A DNA stretch of 64,000 nt from Pseudoalteromonas phenolica (GTDB taxonomy: Bacteria > Pseudomonadota > Gammaproteobacteria > Enterobacterales > Alteromonadaceae), in the NCBI RefSeq assembly GCF_005876835.1, contig NZ_PPSW01000022.1, positions 1 to 64,000 of the forward strand. Direction: 5' to 3'. Made by a program: the position numbers and the translations under genes. How positions within the stretch are numbered: position 1 is the first letter of the stretch; every line of letters begins with the position of its first letter. The notes beneath the pieces were generated by a model. It was not told the DNA's origin. It made no database searches and saw only the letters and a list, made by a program, of their open reading frames with translations. Shown here piece after piece: positions 7,280-16,897 of this stretch.

Positions 7280-7762
7280 TTACTCAGCAGGATTTGGGTT
7301 AGCTAAAATTGTTTCTGTTTGTTCTTTACGGAAAGCTTCAACTTTTGCAAAGATTTCTGGCTGTTGACAACCTAAAATCTGAGCTGCAAGTAAGCCCGCG
7401 TTAGCCGCACCCGCATCACCGATTGCCAACGTACCTACTGCTACGCCTTTTGGCATTTGGCAAATTGAAAGTAGTGAATCAACACCGTTAAGTGTTTTTG
7501 ATTTAACTGGTACACCCAGCACTGGTAAGCTTGTGAAAGCTGCCGCCATACCCGGAAGGTGTGCAGCACCACCAGCACCAGCAATGATAATTTTGATACC
7601 ACGATCAGCTGCGCTTGACGCGTAATCAGCTAGAAGTTGAGGTGTACGGTGAGCCGAAACTACTTTTGTTTCATAGTCGATGCCAAACTTGTCCAGCATG
7701 TCTGCTGCATGTTGCATAGTAGGCCAGTCTGATTTTGAGCCCATGATAATGCCAACCGTCAT
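7280..7762 (-). CDS. purE: N5-carboxyaminoimidazole ribonucleotide mutase PurE
   Basis: 160-residue class I PurE. It moves the carboxyl group of N5-CAIR to give CAIR in purine synthesis. The motif [10 protein letters not shown] near the N-terminus, SAHRTP (catalytic His region, about residues 41-46) and the [11 protein letters not shown] loop are diagnostic. First gene of purEK. The likely -10 (TATAAT, minus strand of 7845-7850) lies upstream of a long hairpin at 7798-7834, so that hairpin would be in the purE leader. No PurR-like operator was found by eye. Confidence 0.97.
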   Translation of the reverse strand: MTVGIIMGSKSDWPTMQHAADMLDKFGIDYETKVVSAHRTPQLLADYASSAADRGIKIIIAGAGGAAHLPGMAAAFTSLPVLGVPVKSKTLNGVDSLLSICQMPKGVAVGTLAIGDAGAANAGLLAAQILGCQQPEIFAKVEAFRKEQTETILANPNPAE

Positions 7763-7797
7763 AATAAATCCTCAGAAGTTTTGAACGATAGAAAAAC

Positions 7798-7834
7798 AAA
7801 CTGCAGGCTCTTATTGGGGGTAAGCCTGCAGTTT
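7798..7834 (-). terminator. Strong hairpin between ybiT and purE (terminator and possible purE leader element)
   Basis: A 12-bp stem AAACTGCAGGCT (7798-7809) / AGCCTGCAGTTT (7823-7834) around a 13-base loop, followed on the minus strand by G and a T5 run. It is well placed to terminate ybiT. A TATAAT on the minus strand at 7845-7850 would start transcription almost at its first base, so it may also be the 5' end of purEK mRNA. Confidence 0.7.
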
Positions 7835-7898
7835 CTATGTGGGTATTATACCTATCTAGTTAGGTAATACCATTGAAAAGTACCATTGTATAAAGCGG

Positions 7899-9491
7899 TT
7901 AGTTAGCCGCTTCTTGTTGGGCTAGGTACTCGTCATATGTACCTTTAAAGTCGATAACTTTACCGTCCTTAATTTCCCAAATACGGGTTGCTAGCGATGA
8001 TACAAACTGACGGTCATGTGACACAAACAACAAAGTACCTTCGTACTGCTCAAGGGCTAAGTTAAGGGATTCGATTGATTCCATGTCCATGTGGTTTGTT
8101 GGTTCATCCATCAACAGAATATTATGTTTGTGCATCATTAATTTGCCAAACAACATACGACCTTGCTCACCACCTGATAGGACTTTTACTGACTTTTTGA
8201 TGTCATTTTGTGAGAAAAGCATTCGACCTAAGAAACCACGAACCACTTGCTCGTCGTCACCTTCTTGCTGCCATTGCTCCATCCACTGAAATACGGTTTG
8301 ATCTTTCTCAAACTCATCAGCATGGTCTTGGGCATAATAACCAATATTTGAATTTTCAGACCATTTAAACTCACCTGCCTTAGGTGCCAAACGACCCGCT
8401 AACGTGTGTAGTAACGTTGATTTACCCACACCATTTTCACCAATGATAGCGATACGCTCACCCACTTCAACTAAACCTTCTAAGCCTGAGAATAAAGTGC
8501 TGTCATAACCCTGTGACACATTGGTAATTTCAAGTGCATTTCTGAAAAGCTGCTTGCTTTGTTCAAAACGAATAAACGGCGATTGACGAGATGACGCTTT
8601 AACTTCATCAAGCTGAATTTTATCAATCTGTTTTGCACGAGATGTGGCTTGTTTTGCTTTTGACGCATTTGCCGAGAAACGAGACACGAATTGTTGAAGT
8701 TCTGCAATTTGCGCTTTCTTCTTGGCATTCTCATTTAGTAGCTTTTCTCGCGCTTGAGTCGCTGCAAACATATACTCGTCATAGTTACCTGGATATACGC
8801 GTAATTCACCGTAGTCGATGTCAGCCATGTGCGTACAAACAGAGTTCAAGAAGTGACGGTCGTGCGAAATAATTAACATGGTGCAATCACGCTGGTTAAG
8901 TACTTCTTCTAACCATTTGATTGTATAAATGTCCAAGTTGTTGGTTGGTTCGTCTAGTAGCATGATGTCAGGATCAGCAAATAGCACCTGCGCCAGAAGC
9001 ACTCGAAGTTTGAAACCCGGTGCAATTTCAGACATTAAACCATAGTGTTGCTCAGTACCAATACCAACACCTAAAAGCAACTCACCTGCTTTTGCCTCTG
9101 CCGAGTAGCCATCCATTTCAGCAAATTGTGTCTCAAGATCGGCCACTTTCATACCATCTTCTTCACTCATTTCAGGTAAAGAATAGATACGATCGCGCTC
9201 TGCTTTAATTTCCCAAAGCTCTTTGTGACCCATAATAACGGTATCAATAACTGTGTATTGCTCGTAAGCGAATTGATCCTGATTAAGCTTCGCTAAACGA
9301 ATATTTGGAGCTACACTCACGTTACCCGCAGAAGGCTCGAGCTCAGAACCTAATATCTTCATGAATGTCGATTTACCACATCCATTGGCACCGATGAGGC
9401 CGTAGCGATTTCCATCACCAAATTTTACAGAAATGTTTTCAAAAAGCGGTTTTGCACCAAACTGCATGGTGACATTAGATACGTTTAAAAT
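7899..9491 (-). CDS. ybiT: ABC-F ATPase YbiT, probable ATT start
   Basis: Translation-associated ABC-F protein with two ATPase domains. Walker A motifs are GANGCGKST and GENGVGKST, signature motifs [12 protein letters not shown] and [12 protein letters not shown], Walker B motifs [13 protein letters not shown] and [14 protein letters not shown] basic inter-domain linker carries the [19 protein letters not shown] block typical of YbiT. ABC-F proteins bind the ribosomal E site and act on stalled or antibiotic-bound ribosomes. The open frame reaches a TTG at 9503, but that codon has no ribosome binding site. An ATT at 9489-9491 has GGAG six bases upstream and gives an N-terminus ([12 protein letters not shown]) that aligns residue for residue with remembered E. 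coli YbiT ([12 protein letters not shown]). Confidence 0.9.
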   Translation of the reverse strand: MLNVSNVTMQFGAKPLFENISVKFGDGNRYGLIGANGCGKSTFMKILGSELEPSAGNVSVAPNIRLAKLNQDQFAYEQYTVIDTVIMGHKELWEIKAERDRIYSLPEMSEEDGMKVADLETQFAEMDGYSAEAKAGELLLGVGIGTEQHYGLMSEIAPGFKLRVLLAQVLFADPDIMLLDEPTNNLDIYTIKWLEEVLNQRDCTMLIISHDRHFLNSVCTHMADIDYGELRVYPGNYDEYMFAATQAREKLLNENAKKKAQIAELQQFVSRFSANASKAKQATSRAKQIDKIQLDEVKASSRQSPFIRFEQSKQLFRNALEITNVSQGYDSTLFSGLEGLVEVGERIAIIGENGVGKSTLLHTLAGRLAPKAGEFKWSENSNIGYYAQDHADEFEKDQTVFQWMEQWQQEGDDEQVVRGFLGRMLFSQNDIKKSVKVLSGGEQGRMLFGKLMMHKHNILLMDEPTNHMDMESIESLNLALEQYEGTLLFVSHDRQFVSSLATRIWEIKDGKVIDFKGTYDEYLAQQEAAN

Positions 9492-9583
9492 AACGAGCTC
9501 CAAATAGCATAATAAAATAAAACAAGCGGTATTTTAAACTAAAGGTTTTTTGAGAGCCACCAGAGAGTGGCTAAGAATAGCAA

Positions 9584-10870
9584 CTAATGCACGAACACGT
9601 TAAAAATATAATTCCAATCTTTTTGATACTTTTGTAACTTTTCAATAATGCTCGGTGTGATTTCGGTGCCAGCTGTTAAAATCACAGCGCCCTGTTTATT
9701 CAATAGATCCTGTGTTAAATGCATACCTGTTTCTAAACAACTTACCCCGACACACACATCAATATCATGATTTTCAAATACTTTGCCACTAGACAGTAAT
9801 TCGAAATACACATCTAGAATGTGTGGGTCATAAAACTCAGTTGCCAAGGTTTTCATGGTTAGCATAGCTTGATCTTGTTGCATCTTCTCACCTGTAATAC
9901 GACCGATTAATAACTTATCGTAATCATTTACTATGGTAAGAATACGACTGATCGTCGGTATGTTGTCTGCGATTAAATGCTCAGGTAAGCCCGTGCCATT
10001 ATAGTGTTCGTATTGATGCAAAATACCTTTGCCTATAATTTGTAGATTAGGAAGCTTTTGAAGAATTTCAGCACCTTTGATGGCATTTTGCTGCTTTGCT
10101 GTTAACTGTTCTTTTGTCAGTTCATTTTCAGTGCATTTAACAAGCTCATCTGGTAATGACACTTTACCAATTTCATGCATTAGACCAGCTAAATAGGCTT
10201 GAGTAATAAGTGGCTTTTCTAGTCCCATGTGTTTCGCAACGAGCCTACAATGTGAGGCAACACGCTTTATATGCCCATCATCACTGCCTGTTGTATCTTC
10301 AATGATAAGGTTTATCATCTCAATGACATCATGAAACAGTTTGCGCTGCTTTTGATTGACGTTTTTTAGTTTGTCAGTAAGCTGAGAAAGTGATGAAGTT
10401 CGAGCCTGAACTTTACTTTCTAGTTCATCATTGTAACTTTGTAATTGTTTATTTTTCTCTGCCAGCTCATTTTGCAAACGAATAACAGACTGCTTCAATT
10501 GATACTGATCACAAGCCTGCATGACAATCTCTTTTAAATCGTCATTGCGCCAAGGCTTGCTGACATAGTTTGAAATCTTACCTTCATTTATTGCTAAAGC
10601 AGTTGAGTCGATGTCCGAGTAGCCTGTAAGCAGAATACGAGCCGTGTTTGGATTAATGATAAAAGCCTGAGAAAGTAGTTCTGCACCACTCATCAATGGC
10701 ATCTTCATGTCAGAAATGATAACTGCAAATTCACGCTGCTTTAAAACTTCTACAGCTTCAAGTGGTTTATCACACACAGTCACTTCAAACTCCTTTCTAA
10801 AAAGCCGTTTTAAAGCGTTAAGTACTTGTGTCTCATCATCCACAATTAAAATTGGCAACTTATCAGACAT
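9584..10870 (-). CDS. Response regulator: REC, coiled coil and degenerate HD-GYP domain
   Basis: 428 residues. Receiver domain (about 1-125) with acidic pocket D11/D12, phospho-acceptor D54 (IISDMKMP), LLTGY and the SKPW lysine. A coiled coil follows (about 125-175), then an HD-GYP-like domain (about 178-350). The catalytic signatures are altered: HE (H232-E233, LMHEIGK) replaces HD, and HQYEHYNGTGLP stands where HHExxDGxGYP is expected, so cyclic-di-GMP hydrolysis is doubtful. It is divergent from the H-NOX/kinase pair 110 bp away. HnoD, a REC protein with a degenerate HD-GYP domain, works in the H-NOX pathway of Shewanella and Vibrio; a similar role here is an inference. Confidence 0.85.
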   Translation of the reverse strand: MSDKLPILIVDDETQVLNALKRLFRKEFEVTVCDKPLEAVEVLKQREFAVIISDMKMPLMSGAELLSQAFIINPNTARILLTGYSDIDSTALAINEGKISNYVSKPWRNDDLKEIVMQACDQYQLKQSVIRLQNELAEKNKQLQSYNDELESKVQARTSSLSQLTDKLKNVNQKQRKLFHDVIEMINLIIEDTTGSDDGHIKRVASHCRLVAKHMGLEKPLITQAYLAGLMHEIGKVSLPDELVKCTENELTKEQLTAKQQNAIKGAEILQKLPNLQIIGKGILHQYEHYNGTGLPEHLIADNIPTISRILTIVNDYDKLLIGRITGEKMQQDQAMLTMKTLATEFYDPHILDVYFELLSSGKVFENHDIDVCVGVSCLETGMHLTQDLLNKQGAVILTAGTEITPSIIEKLQKYQKDWNYIFNVFVH

Positions 10871-10979
10871 TTAATAAAACCTTATGTTTCTACAAATGAT
10901 TTTAAAACATTGCGTTATGTAAAAAGTGACACTATTTTAGAATAATATCAACTTCATAACACGAAATGTGGAGATTTAT

Positions 10980-11522
10980 ATGAAAGGCAGTGTTTTCAAC
11001 GCGCTACAAGAGTTTGTAGAAACCAATCATGGCTTAGAAGCATGGGACACCATGTTAAATACACTCGACCTTCCCTCTCAAGGGATCTACACATCTTCAA
11101 TAAAGTACGATGACAGCGAAATGTTCAGCATCGTCACTTATTATTGTGAAGCATTAAACGTACCAGCTTCTGACTTACTTCGAACTTTTGGAGAGTTTTT
11201 GTTTTCGAAACTCATGCCTATGGCACCCAGTGAAGCGAAAAAAGCGCCCTCTCTACATGCGTTTTTATATATGGTTGATAACTTAATTCACGTCGAAGTA
11301 AAAAAAATCTACGCAGATTCAAATCTTCCTGAATTCGATTATAAAGACCAAAGTGATCAACACCTGACAATGATTTATAACTCAGAGCGAAAGCTATGTC
11401 ATTTATCTGAAGGACTCATTTTAGGGGCAGCTAAACACTTCGGTGAAGAAGTCTCTATTTCTCAATCTAAATGTTTACATGAAGGTGATGATGCTTGTCA
11501 TATAGAAGTAAGGTTTTTATGA
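10980..11522 (+). CDS. H-NOX heme nitric oxide sensor
   Basis: 180-residue heme-NO/O2-binding protein. Proximal heme ligand H104 (NLIHVEVKKIY), the porphyrin-clamping YxSxR motif Y133-N-S135-E-R137, the conserved Pro in SNLPEF (P117), and the C-terminal cysteines (C140, C165, C173) that form a zinc site in related proteins are all present. The start is ATG 10980, with GGAG six bases upstream; the in-frame GTG at 10968 overlaps that binding site and is unlikely. H-NOX proteins of this group sense NO and control an associated histidine kinase. Its stop overlaps the kinase start (ATGA), so the two are co-translated. Confidence 0.95.
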   Translation: MKGSVFNALQEFVETNHGLEAWDTMLNTLDLPSQGIYTSSIKYDDSEMFSIVTYYCEALNVPASDLLRTFGEFLFSKLMPMAPSEAKKAPSLHAFLYMVDNLIHVEVKKIYADSNLPEFDYKDQSDQHLTMIYNSERKLCHLSEGLILGAAKHFGEEVSISQSKCLHEGDDACHIEVRFL

Positions 11523-13021
11523 GTGAAGAAGCACAAAACAAAGTAGACGTACTTGAACGCGCACTGAAACGAGAGCGAGCAGCCAGAAAGCTCGCCGAAA
11601 TGCAGCTTGAAAACTATACTCGAGAGCTTTTAGAACAAGAAGTTTTAAATGATGAAACGCGTATGGAAGTCGAAAACCAACAAACTCAACTGTCTTTTTT
11701 AACCGGGCTTTTAGCTGAAACCTGGAGTAAGCCGACGTTAAATAAAATTGTTGAAAACTACCTCGAAAGAACCTGTGCGTTTTTATCTAAACCAGATAAT
11801 TTATTTATTGAACTTGATAATCAATGTAATTACGGCCAGTTTCAATACTATACTCAGTCAAGTACTGAATCTGAAATTAATGAACACTTACAACTGTTGA
11901 AGTCTTTTCTTGCACAACTTGATAGAGAGAAATTGTATGATTTATTACAGCAAGAGCAAGAGACACAACTCATAGATACCAACGAGATAAGTAACGAGAC
12001 GCAAGACTTTTATCAGTTTTGCGTTATGGTGCCTTTATACACACTCGCGCTAGAAGATAAAAAAACTGTGGGGGTTGCAGTTTTACTCTATCAAGACCAA
12101 CAAGATATCAATATCACCAAACTACAAACCCTTGAGTCATCAAGAAGCATGCTTTCTATTGCCATAGAAAGAAAGAGAGCTGAAGAAGAACTTCAACAAC
12201 AGCTTATAAACCTTGAAGAAACAAATAAAGTTTTAGAACAAACACAATTGCAACTGGTTGGGCAAGAAAAGCTTGCCTCCCTAGGTTTCCTTGCTGCTGG
12301 TGTTGCCCATGAAATTAATAACCCGGTTGGCTTTGTATTAAGTAACCTCGATACCATGGCTGACTATATCAAGGATATTAAATCTGCTTTGCAGCCGCTT
12401 GCTGATGAGCCCTCGAGTACCTCGTTGCCACAACTAAGCAAAAACTATGAAGAATATGAATTGCCGTTTTTATTTGAAGACAGCGACGAAATTTTAAAAT
12501 CTTCAGTCGAAGGCTTAGAAAGAGTCAAAGCCATTGTGGCTGATTTGAGTACTTTCTCTCGGATGGAGAACGATGAACTAGAACCTATCGATGTGACCAA
12601 AGTCATCAATAAATCTCTTAATATGGTAAGCAATGAATTCAAATATAAACACCATATCGAAACAGACCTGTTAGAAAGCGCCACGATTCTAGGAATAGAA
12701 AGTAAATTACAACAAGTCTTTATAAACCTGTTTGTTAACGCAAAACAGGCCATGGCTGAGGGTGGTACTTTGTACGTACGTTGCTATAGAGAGCGTACAA
12801 AAATCATGGTGCGTGTAAAAGATGAAGGTAAAGGCATTCCTCATGAAAACATAAAAGAAATATTCACCCCTTTTTTCACAACTAAGGCGCCCGGTGAAGG
12901 TACTGGTTTGGGTTTGTCTATTTCATACAGCATTTTGCAGCAACATAATGCGAAAGTTGAAGTATTAAGCGAGCCTAATAAGGGCACCGAATTTGTGATC
13001 TCATTCTTTGAATTTTTCTAA
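11519..13021 (+). CDS. H-NOX-associated sensor histidine kinase
   Basis: 500-residue cytoplasmic kinase with no membrane segment. An N-terminal coiled coil (about 1-60) is followed by a GAF-like region (about 60-215), a second coiled coil, the HisKA dimerisation helix with the phospho-accepting His in GVAHEINNP (H264), and an ATPase domain with N box NLFVNAKQAM, DEGKGIP and GEGTGLGLS. ATG at 11519 overlaps the H-NOX stop codon and has AAGG five bases upstream. Kinases encoded next to H-NOX are inhibited when NO binds the heme protein and phosphorylate regulators of biofilm or c-di-GMP. The divergent response regulator at 9584-10870 is the nearest candidate partner. Confidence 0.92.
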   Translation: MSEEAQNKVDVLERALKRERAARKLAEMQLENYTRELLEQEVLNDETRMEVENQQTQLSFLTGLLAETWSKPTLNKIVENYLERTCAFLSKPDNLFIELDNQCNYGQFQYYTQSSTESEINEHLQLLKSFLAQLDREKLYDLLQQEQETQLIDTNEISNETQDFYQFCVMVPLYTLALEDKKTVGVAVLLYQDQQDINITKLQTLESSRSMLSIAIERKRAEEELQQQLINLEETNKVLEQTQLQLVGQEKLASLGFLAAGVAHEINNPVGFVLSNLDTMADYIKDIKSALQPLADEPSSTSLPQLSKNYEEYELPFLFEDSDEILKSSVEGLERVKAIVADLSTFSRMENDELEPIDVTKVINKSLNMVSNEFKYKHHIETDLLESATILGIESKLQQVFINLFVNAKQAMAEGGTLYVRCYRERTKIMVRVKDEGKGIPHENIKEIFTPFFTTKAPGEGTGLGLSISYSILQQHNAKVEVLSEPNKGTEFVISFFEFF

Positions 13022-13061
13022 TCTATTCAAATTTCTCTTTGTTAAATACAAACCTCAAAAT

Positions 13062-13093
13062 AAAAAGTGATACCTATACATGTATCACTTTTT
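13062..13093. terminator. Bidirectional terminator between the kinase and bioD
   Basis: A 12-bp stem AAAAAGTGATAC (13062-13073) / GTATCACTTTTT (13082-13093) with an 8-base loop and T runs in either reading direction. It lies between two convergent operons. Confidence 0.85.
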
Positions 13094-13146
13094 AAATTTA
13101 ACCAAATGCTAAATCTGGCTTTAATAGCTAGCTATAAGGGTTTACC

Positions 13147-13830
13147 TTACAAATTAATTGCAAAAAGATCGGTTAGTGCCTGATAAATTTTCAATTTTGC
13201 TTTGCTTTTTGCAAATGGTGCGACAGCCAATAAAGGTGCATCAATACGCGCTTTCAAGCTTTCTAGGTTTGCATCAAACTCCGACATGTTTGGGTCAATC
13301 TCATTTGCAATCCAACCCACACATTTCACACCTTGTTCTTTGAGCGCTTGAATTGTAAGTAGCGTGTGATTCAAACACCCTAACTTCATACCAACAACTA
13401 AAATGACGGGGATTTCGCGCGCTTTTACCCAGTCAGACAAATATTCCGTGTCATTAATTGGCAAAGACCAGCCACCAGCGCCTTCTACAAGAGTAAATTC
13501 AGCACCAACAGATAAAATCTCTTTATAATGATGATTAAGTTCTATTTGTGTAATTACTTTGTTTGCACGTTGCGCTGCAATATGAGGCGCGATTGGCGGT
13601 TCGAAACAAATTGGATTTATCTGGTCATATTTAGCATGTACGTTTGAAGACTCCATGATGTTTAAAGCGTCTTCATTGACCAGTTGACCAAAGGCTTCTT
13701 CTGCCCCGGCAGCAATAGGCTTAAAACCAATTGCTGAGCGCTTATGTTGGGTCAAAAACTTGAGTAGTAAACAAGTAACATGGGTTTTACCGACTTCAGT
13801 ATCGGTACCTGTGATAAAAAAAGAATTCAT
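13147..13830 (-). CDS. bioD: Dethiobiotin synthetase BioD
   Basis: 227 residues. It closes the ureido ring of biotin by carboxylating 7,8-diaminopelargonic acid with CO2 and ATP. The P-loop FITGTDTEVGKTHVT at the N-terminus and the VEGAGGWSLPIN motif (about residues 115-126) are diagnostic. It is the last gene of bioBFCD, and its ATG shares a base with the bioC stop. The operon ends at the terminator at 13062-13093. Confidence 0.97.
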   Translation of the reverse strand: MNSFFITGTDTEVGKTHVTCLLLKFLTQHKRSAIGFKPIAAGAEEAFGQLVNEDALNIMESSNVHAKYDQINPICFEPPIAPHIAAQRANKVITQIELNHHYKEILSVGAEFTLVEGAGGWSLPINDTEYLSDWVKAREIPVILVVGMKLGCLNHTLLTIQALKEQGVKCVGWIANEIDPNMSEFDANLESLKARIDAPLLAVAPFAKSKAKLKIYQALTDLFAINL

Positions 13831-14591
13831 TATTTTGTTAACTCCAAAACACCGACTTGGTAGCTAATAACGGCTTTACCATCTTGTAGTGGAAAAGCTG
13901 ACAATAGATTTTTATAAGCCGCTTTCCCCAGTAAACCTTGCTCTTTTTGACAGTCTGTTAAATGATTTGCGCCAATATTTTTCACCGACTTGATGGCATT
14001 AATTGGTTTGTCGTAGTGATCTTGAAGACAGTGTTGATTTGAGTACACCACTTTGAATCCCACGCTATTAGCAATATTTACTAACTGAGTTAGATTCAAA
14101 AAATCATTAATATGTTGTTTGTCATCCACAGCTTTCCATGCCTGTGCTATTTCAGACAAGGAACCATCTAAAACCGTCGATAGTAAAACTTGAGAGCCTG
14201 GCTTACACACTGAATAAAGTGATTTAAATAAAGCTTCAGGTCCAGCGCTCCACTGAATTGCAAAATTTGAAAATACTGCATCAAATACGTTTTCTGTAAA
14301 AGGCAGTTTATCCATATCTGCACAAACACGATTCACATTATTCTCAGGATGCGTTTCAGACAACATGCCCAAACTCAGATCCATCGCAACTAGACACTCA
14401 CTATGATGTTTAAGTTTATGCTGATGCAGTAAAGGGCCTGCGCCAAGGTCAAGCATGACTTGACTGTGCTTATTTAATCTTGAGAATAACAATTCGGCAG
14501 CCAACTTTTGTACATGCGCGTGTAGCTTGTACTGCCCTGCGGCTTTTGAAAACTGCTTCGCCGTTGACAGTTTATCGGGTGTTGCAATCAT
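13830..14591 (-). CDS. bioC: Malonyl-ACP O-methyltransferase BioC
   Basis: 253-residue SAM-dependent methyltransferase that methylates malonyl-ACP so the fatty-acid machinery can build the pimeloyl chain of biotin. Motif I is VMLDLGAGPL (about 43-52), motif II ADMDKLPF, followed by FDAVFSNFAIQW, in line with BioC. Position between bioF and bioD, with overlapping start and stop codons on both sides, supports the assignment. No bioH or other esterase is visible nearby, so the demethylation step must be encoded elsewhere. Confidence 0.95.
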   Translation of the reverse strand: MIATPDKLSTAKQFSKAAGQYKLHAHVQKLAAELLFSRLNKHSQVMLDLGAGPLLHQHKLKHHSECLVAMDLSLGMLSETHPENNVNRVCADMDKLPFTENVFDAVFSNFAIQWSAGPEALFKSLYSVCKPGSQVLLSTVLDGSLSEIAQAWKAVDDKQHINDFLNLTQLVNIANSVGFKVVYSNQHCLQDHYDKPINAIKSVKNIGANHLTDCQKEQGLLGKAAYKNLLSAFPLQDGKAVISYQVGVLELTK

Positions 14592-15736
14592 ATTGAAACC
14601 TTTAAGGCTGATACAAGCTTCTCAATATCATCATGAGTATGTGCAGCGGTAATTGTTATCCTAAGTCTTGACGTATTATGTGGCACTGTTGGTGGGCGAA
14701 TTGCAGTTAACCAAATGCCAAGCTCTTTGAGCTTAGCTTGTGCATTTAATGCATTTTCTGCACTACCTAACACAACCGGTTGTATAGCAGTCTCTGACGG
14801 CATAACAGGTATGTTTTGATCAAAACAAAGCTGCTTGAATAACGCAATATTGCTAAACAAGTGCTGTCTCTGCTCACTTGCTTCAAGTACACGTAAAAAC
14901 TGCTGCTCTGCAGCTTGAACCATAAGCGGTGACATAGACGTCGAGTAAATATAATCACGATTAAACTGAAGTAAAAAGTCGATGACAGATTTACTTGCTA
15001 AAACAGCCGCCCCCTGACACGCCATTGCCTTACCAAATGTGATCACCAGAATTTCAGGCTTGCAACCTTGACCTACACTTCCTAGACCATGTTCGCCCAA
15101 TACACCAAAGCTGTGTGCATCATCTAACATAAGCCAAGCATTGTGTTGCTGTTTTAATTCCATAAGCTGCTGTAGTGGCGCGCTGTCTCCATCCATTGAA
15201 AACACACCTTCACTAATAATTAACTTATTTGAAGCTTTACTTTTTTCTAAACGCTGACGTAAATGCCCCATATCATTATGATTGAAACGTATATGCTTGG
15301 CATCAGATTGTAAAGCACCATCAATTAAACTGGCGTGGTTAAGTTTGTCTTGGAAAATGGCTGAATCAAGCGCTGCTTTTGAGCTTGAGCTCTGTGAAAA
15401 GAGAGACTTAATAACACTGCTGTTTGCACTAAAACCTGTACTAAACAGTAAAGCGGACTCGTAGCCAAGGTGTTTGCACAGTAAGAGCTCAAAATCTTTA
15501 TGGCACTGCTGGTATCCTGTCACAAGTGCCGATGAGCGGCTACCTGTTAGCCCACCTTGCAACTCTAATTTAGACCCTAAACCAAGATAATCATTGCTGG
15601 CAAAGTTTAAATATTGCTTACCCTCTTTGCTTGTCAAAAAGCGTGCGTCACTTGAATCGGCAATCACATTGCGAGCACGCAACAAAGACTCTGCTCGTCT
15701 TTGCTGCAGCGCTGCTTGTATAAATTCAAAAGCCAT
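14588..15736 (-). CDS. bioF: 8-amino-7-oxononanoate synthase BioF
   Basis: 382-residue PLP enzyme of the alpha-oxoamine synthase family, condensing pimeloyl-ACP with alanine. Visible are the N-terminal FASNDYLGLGS, LDDAHSFGVLGEHGLG (PLP-ring Asp and His) and the Schiff-base Lys in ITFGKAMACQGAAV. Length is standard. It overlaps bioC by four bases and follows bioB by three, so it is translated as part of a tight bioBFCD operon. Confidence 0.97.
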   Translation of the reverse strand: MAFEFIQAALQQRRAESLLRARNVIADSSDARFLTSKEGKQYLNFASNDYLGLGSKLELQGGLTGSRSSALVTGYQQCHKDFELLLCKHLGYESALLFSTGFSANSSVIKSLFSQSSSSKAALDSAIFQDKLNHASLIDGALQSDAKHIRFNHNDMGHLRQRLEKSKASNKLIISEGVFSMDGDSAPLQQLMELKQQHNAWLMLDDAHSFGVLGEHGLGSVGQGCKPEILVITFGKAMACQGAAVLASKSVIDFLLQFNRDYIYSTSMSPLMVQAAEQQFLRVLEASEQRQHLFSNIALFKQLCFDQNIPVMPSETAIQPVVLGSAENALNAQAKLKELGIWLTAIRPPTVPHNTSRLRITITAAHTHDDIEKLVSALKVSI

Positions 15737-15739
15737 TCA

Positions 15740-16774
15740 CTATGCTTCGTAAAAGAGCTCTGACGTTGCCTTATCAGCAATTTTTGAACTTAAAGAGGCT
15801 TCGTATGCTTCATCAGAGTAGTCTTGACGTTTCTCAGGATTCATACCTAACTTTTTAAGTAAGTTCATGTCTGCATCGGCTTCTGGGTTTTCAGTAGTCA
15901 GTAACTTATCACCATAGAAAATTGAGTTAGCGCCTGCGAAGAAGCACATTGATTGCATTTGCTCATTCATTGCTGTTCTACCAGCTGATAAACGCACATA
16001 ACTGTGCGGCATCATGATGCGCGCAGTAGCGATGGTGCGAATAAATTCAAAATGGTCTAGATCTTCAACGTCTTCAAGTGGAGTACCTTTTACTTTTACA
16101 AGCATATTAATTGGTACACTTTCAGGTTGTTTTGGTAAGTTTGCAAGTTGCATTAATAAACCATAACGGTCACCCGCTTGCTCACCCATGCCAACAATAC
16201 CACCAGAGCACACTTTCATACCTGCATCACGCACATTGTCTAATGTATCAAGTCTGTCTTGATAAGTACGTGTAGTGATAATTTGCTCATAATACTCAGG
16301 TGAGGTATCTAGGTTATGATTATAGTAATCAAGGCCTGCGTTTCTAAGCTCGTGTGCCTTTTCATTATCCAGCATACCAAGCGTCATACAGGTTTCTAAA
16401 CCAAGCTCTTTTACTTCACGTACCATTTTAGCAATGTAAGGCATGTCTCTGTCTTTAGGATCAGACCATGCTGCGCCCATACAAAAACGTGTAGCGCCTT
16501 TTTCGCGCGCTAATCTCGCTTGTTCAACAACCTTTTCTACTTCCATTAAGCGTTCACGGTCTAAGTCTGTTTTATAGTGCGCTGACTGTGGGCAATATTT
16601 ACAGTCTTCAGGACAAGCACCCGTTTTAATTGAAAGTAAGGTCGAGATCTGGACTTCGTTTGGATTAAAGTTCTCACGGTGAATACTTGCCGCTTGAAAT
16701 AGCAAGTCGTTAAACGGCATGTTAAATAGTGCTTTTACTTCTTCGTAAGTCCAATCGTGACGAACTGTAGCCAT
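15740..16774 (-). CDS. bioB: Biotin synthase BioB
   Basis: 344-residue radical SAM enzyme that inserts sulfur into dethiobiotin. The [4Fe-4S] motif [10 protein letters not shown] (about residues 53-62), [12 protein letters not shown], and the Cys and Arg ligands of the second cluster ([27 protein letters not shown]) are present. First gene of the leftward bioBFCD operon; its start is 123 bp from bioA, and the shared spacer holds a BirA operator (16864-16897). Repression by biotinyl-AMP-bound BirA would couple both arms, as in E. coli. Confidence 0.98.
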   Translation of the reverse strand: MATVRHDWTYEEVKALFNMPFNDLLFQAASIHRENFNPNEVQISTLLSIKTGACPEDCKYCPQSAHYKTDLDRERLMEVEKVVEQARLAREKGATRFCMGAAWSDPKDRDMPYIAKMVREVKELGLETCMTLGMLDNEKAHELRNAGLDYYNHNLDTSPEYYEQIITTRTYQDRLDTLDNVRDAGMKVCSGGIVGMGEQAGDRYGLLMQLANLPKQPESVPINMLVKVKGTPLEDVEDLDHFEFIRTIATARIMMPHSYVRLSAGRTAMNEQMQSMCFFAGANSIFYGDKLLTTENPEADADMNLLKKLGMNPEKRQDYSDEAYEASLSSKIADKATSELFYEA

Positions 16775-16863
16775 AATCTGATACTCTTTTTTATTCTTAG
16801 CCTGTCTATTAATTAGGCGTTTGATTTGACGGTGATTGGCTTAGTCTACTGAGTGTCGTAGTA

Positions 16864-16897
16864 TTGTCAACGTCACAGCAAAGCTAAAGGTTTACAA
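16864..16897. promoter_or_regulatory. BirA operator of the bioA/bioBFCD divergent promoters
   Basis: TTGTCAACG (16864-16872), 16 bp, then GGTTTACAA (16889-16897). The right half is identical to the known proteobacterial BirA half-site and the left matches TTGTAAACC at 7 of 9 positions. It sits between the divergent bio genes. Its right half contains the AAGG that serves as the bioA ribosome binding site and ends at the bioA start codon. Confidence 0.85.
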
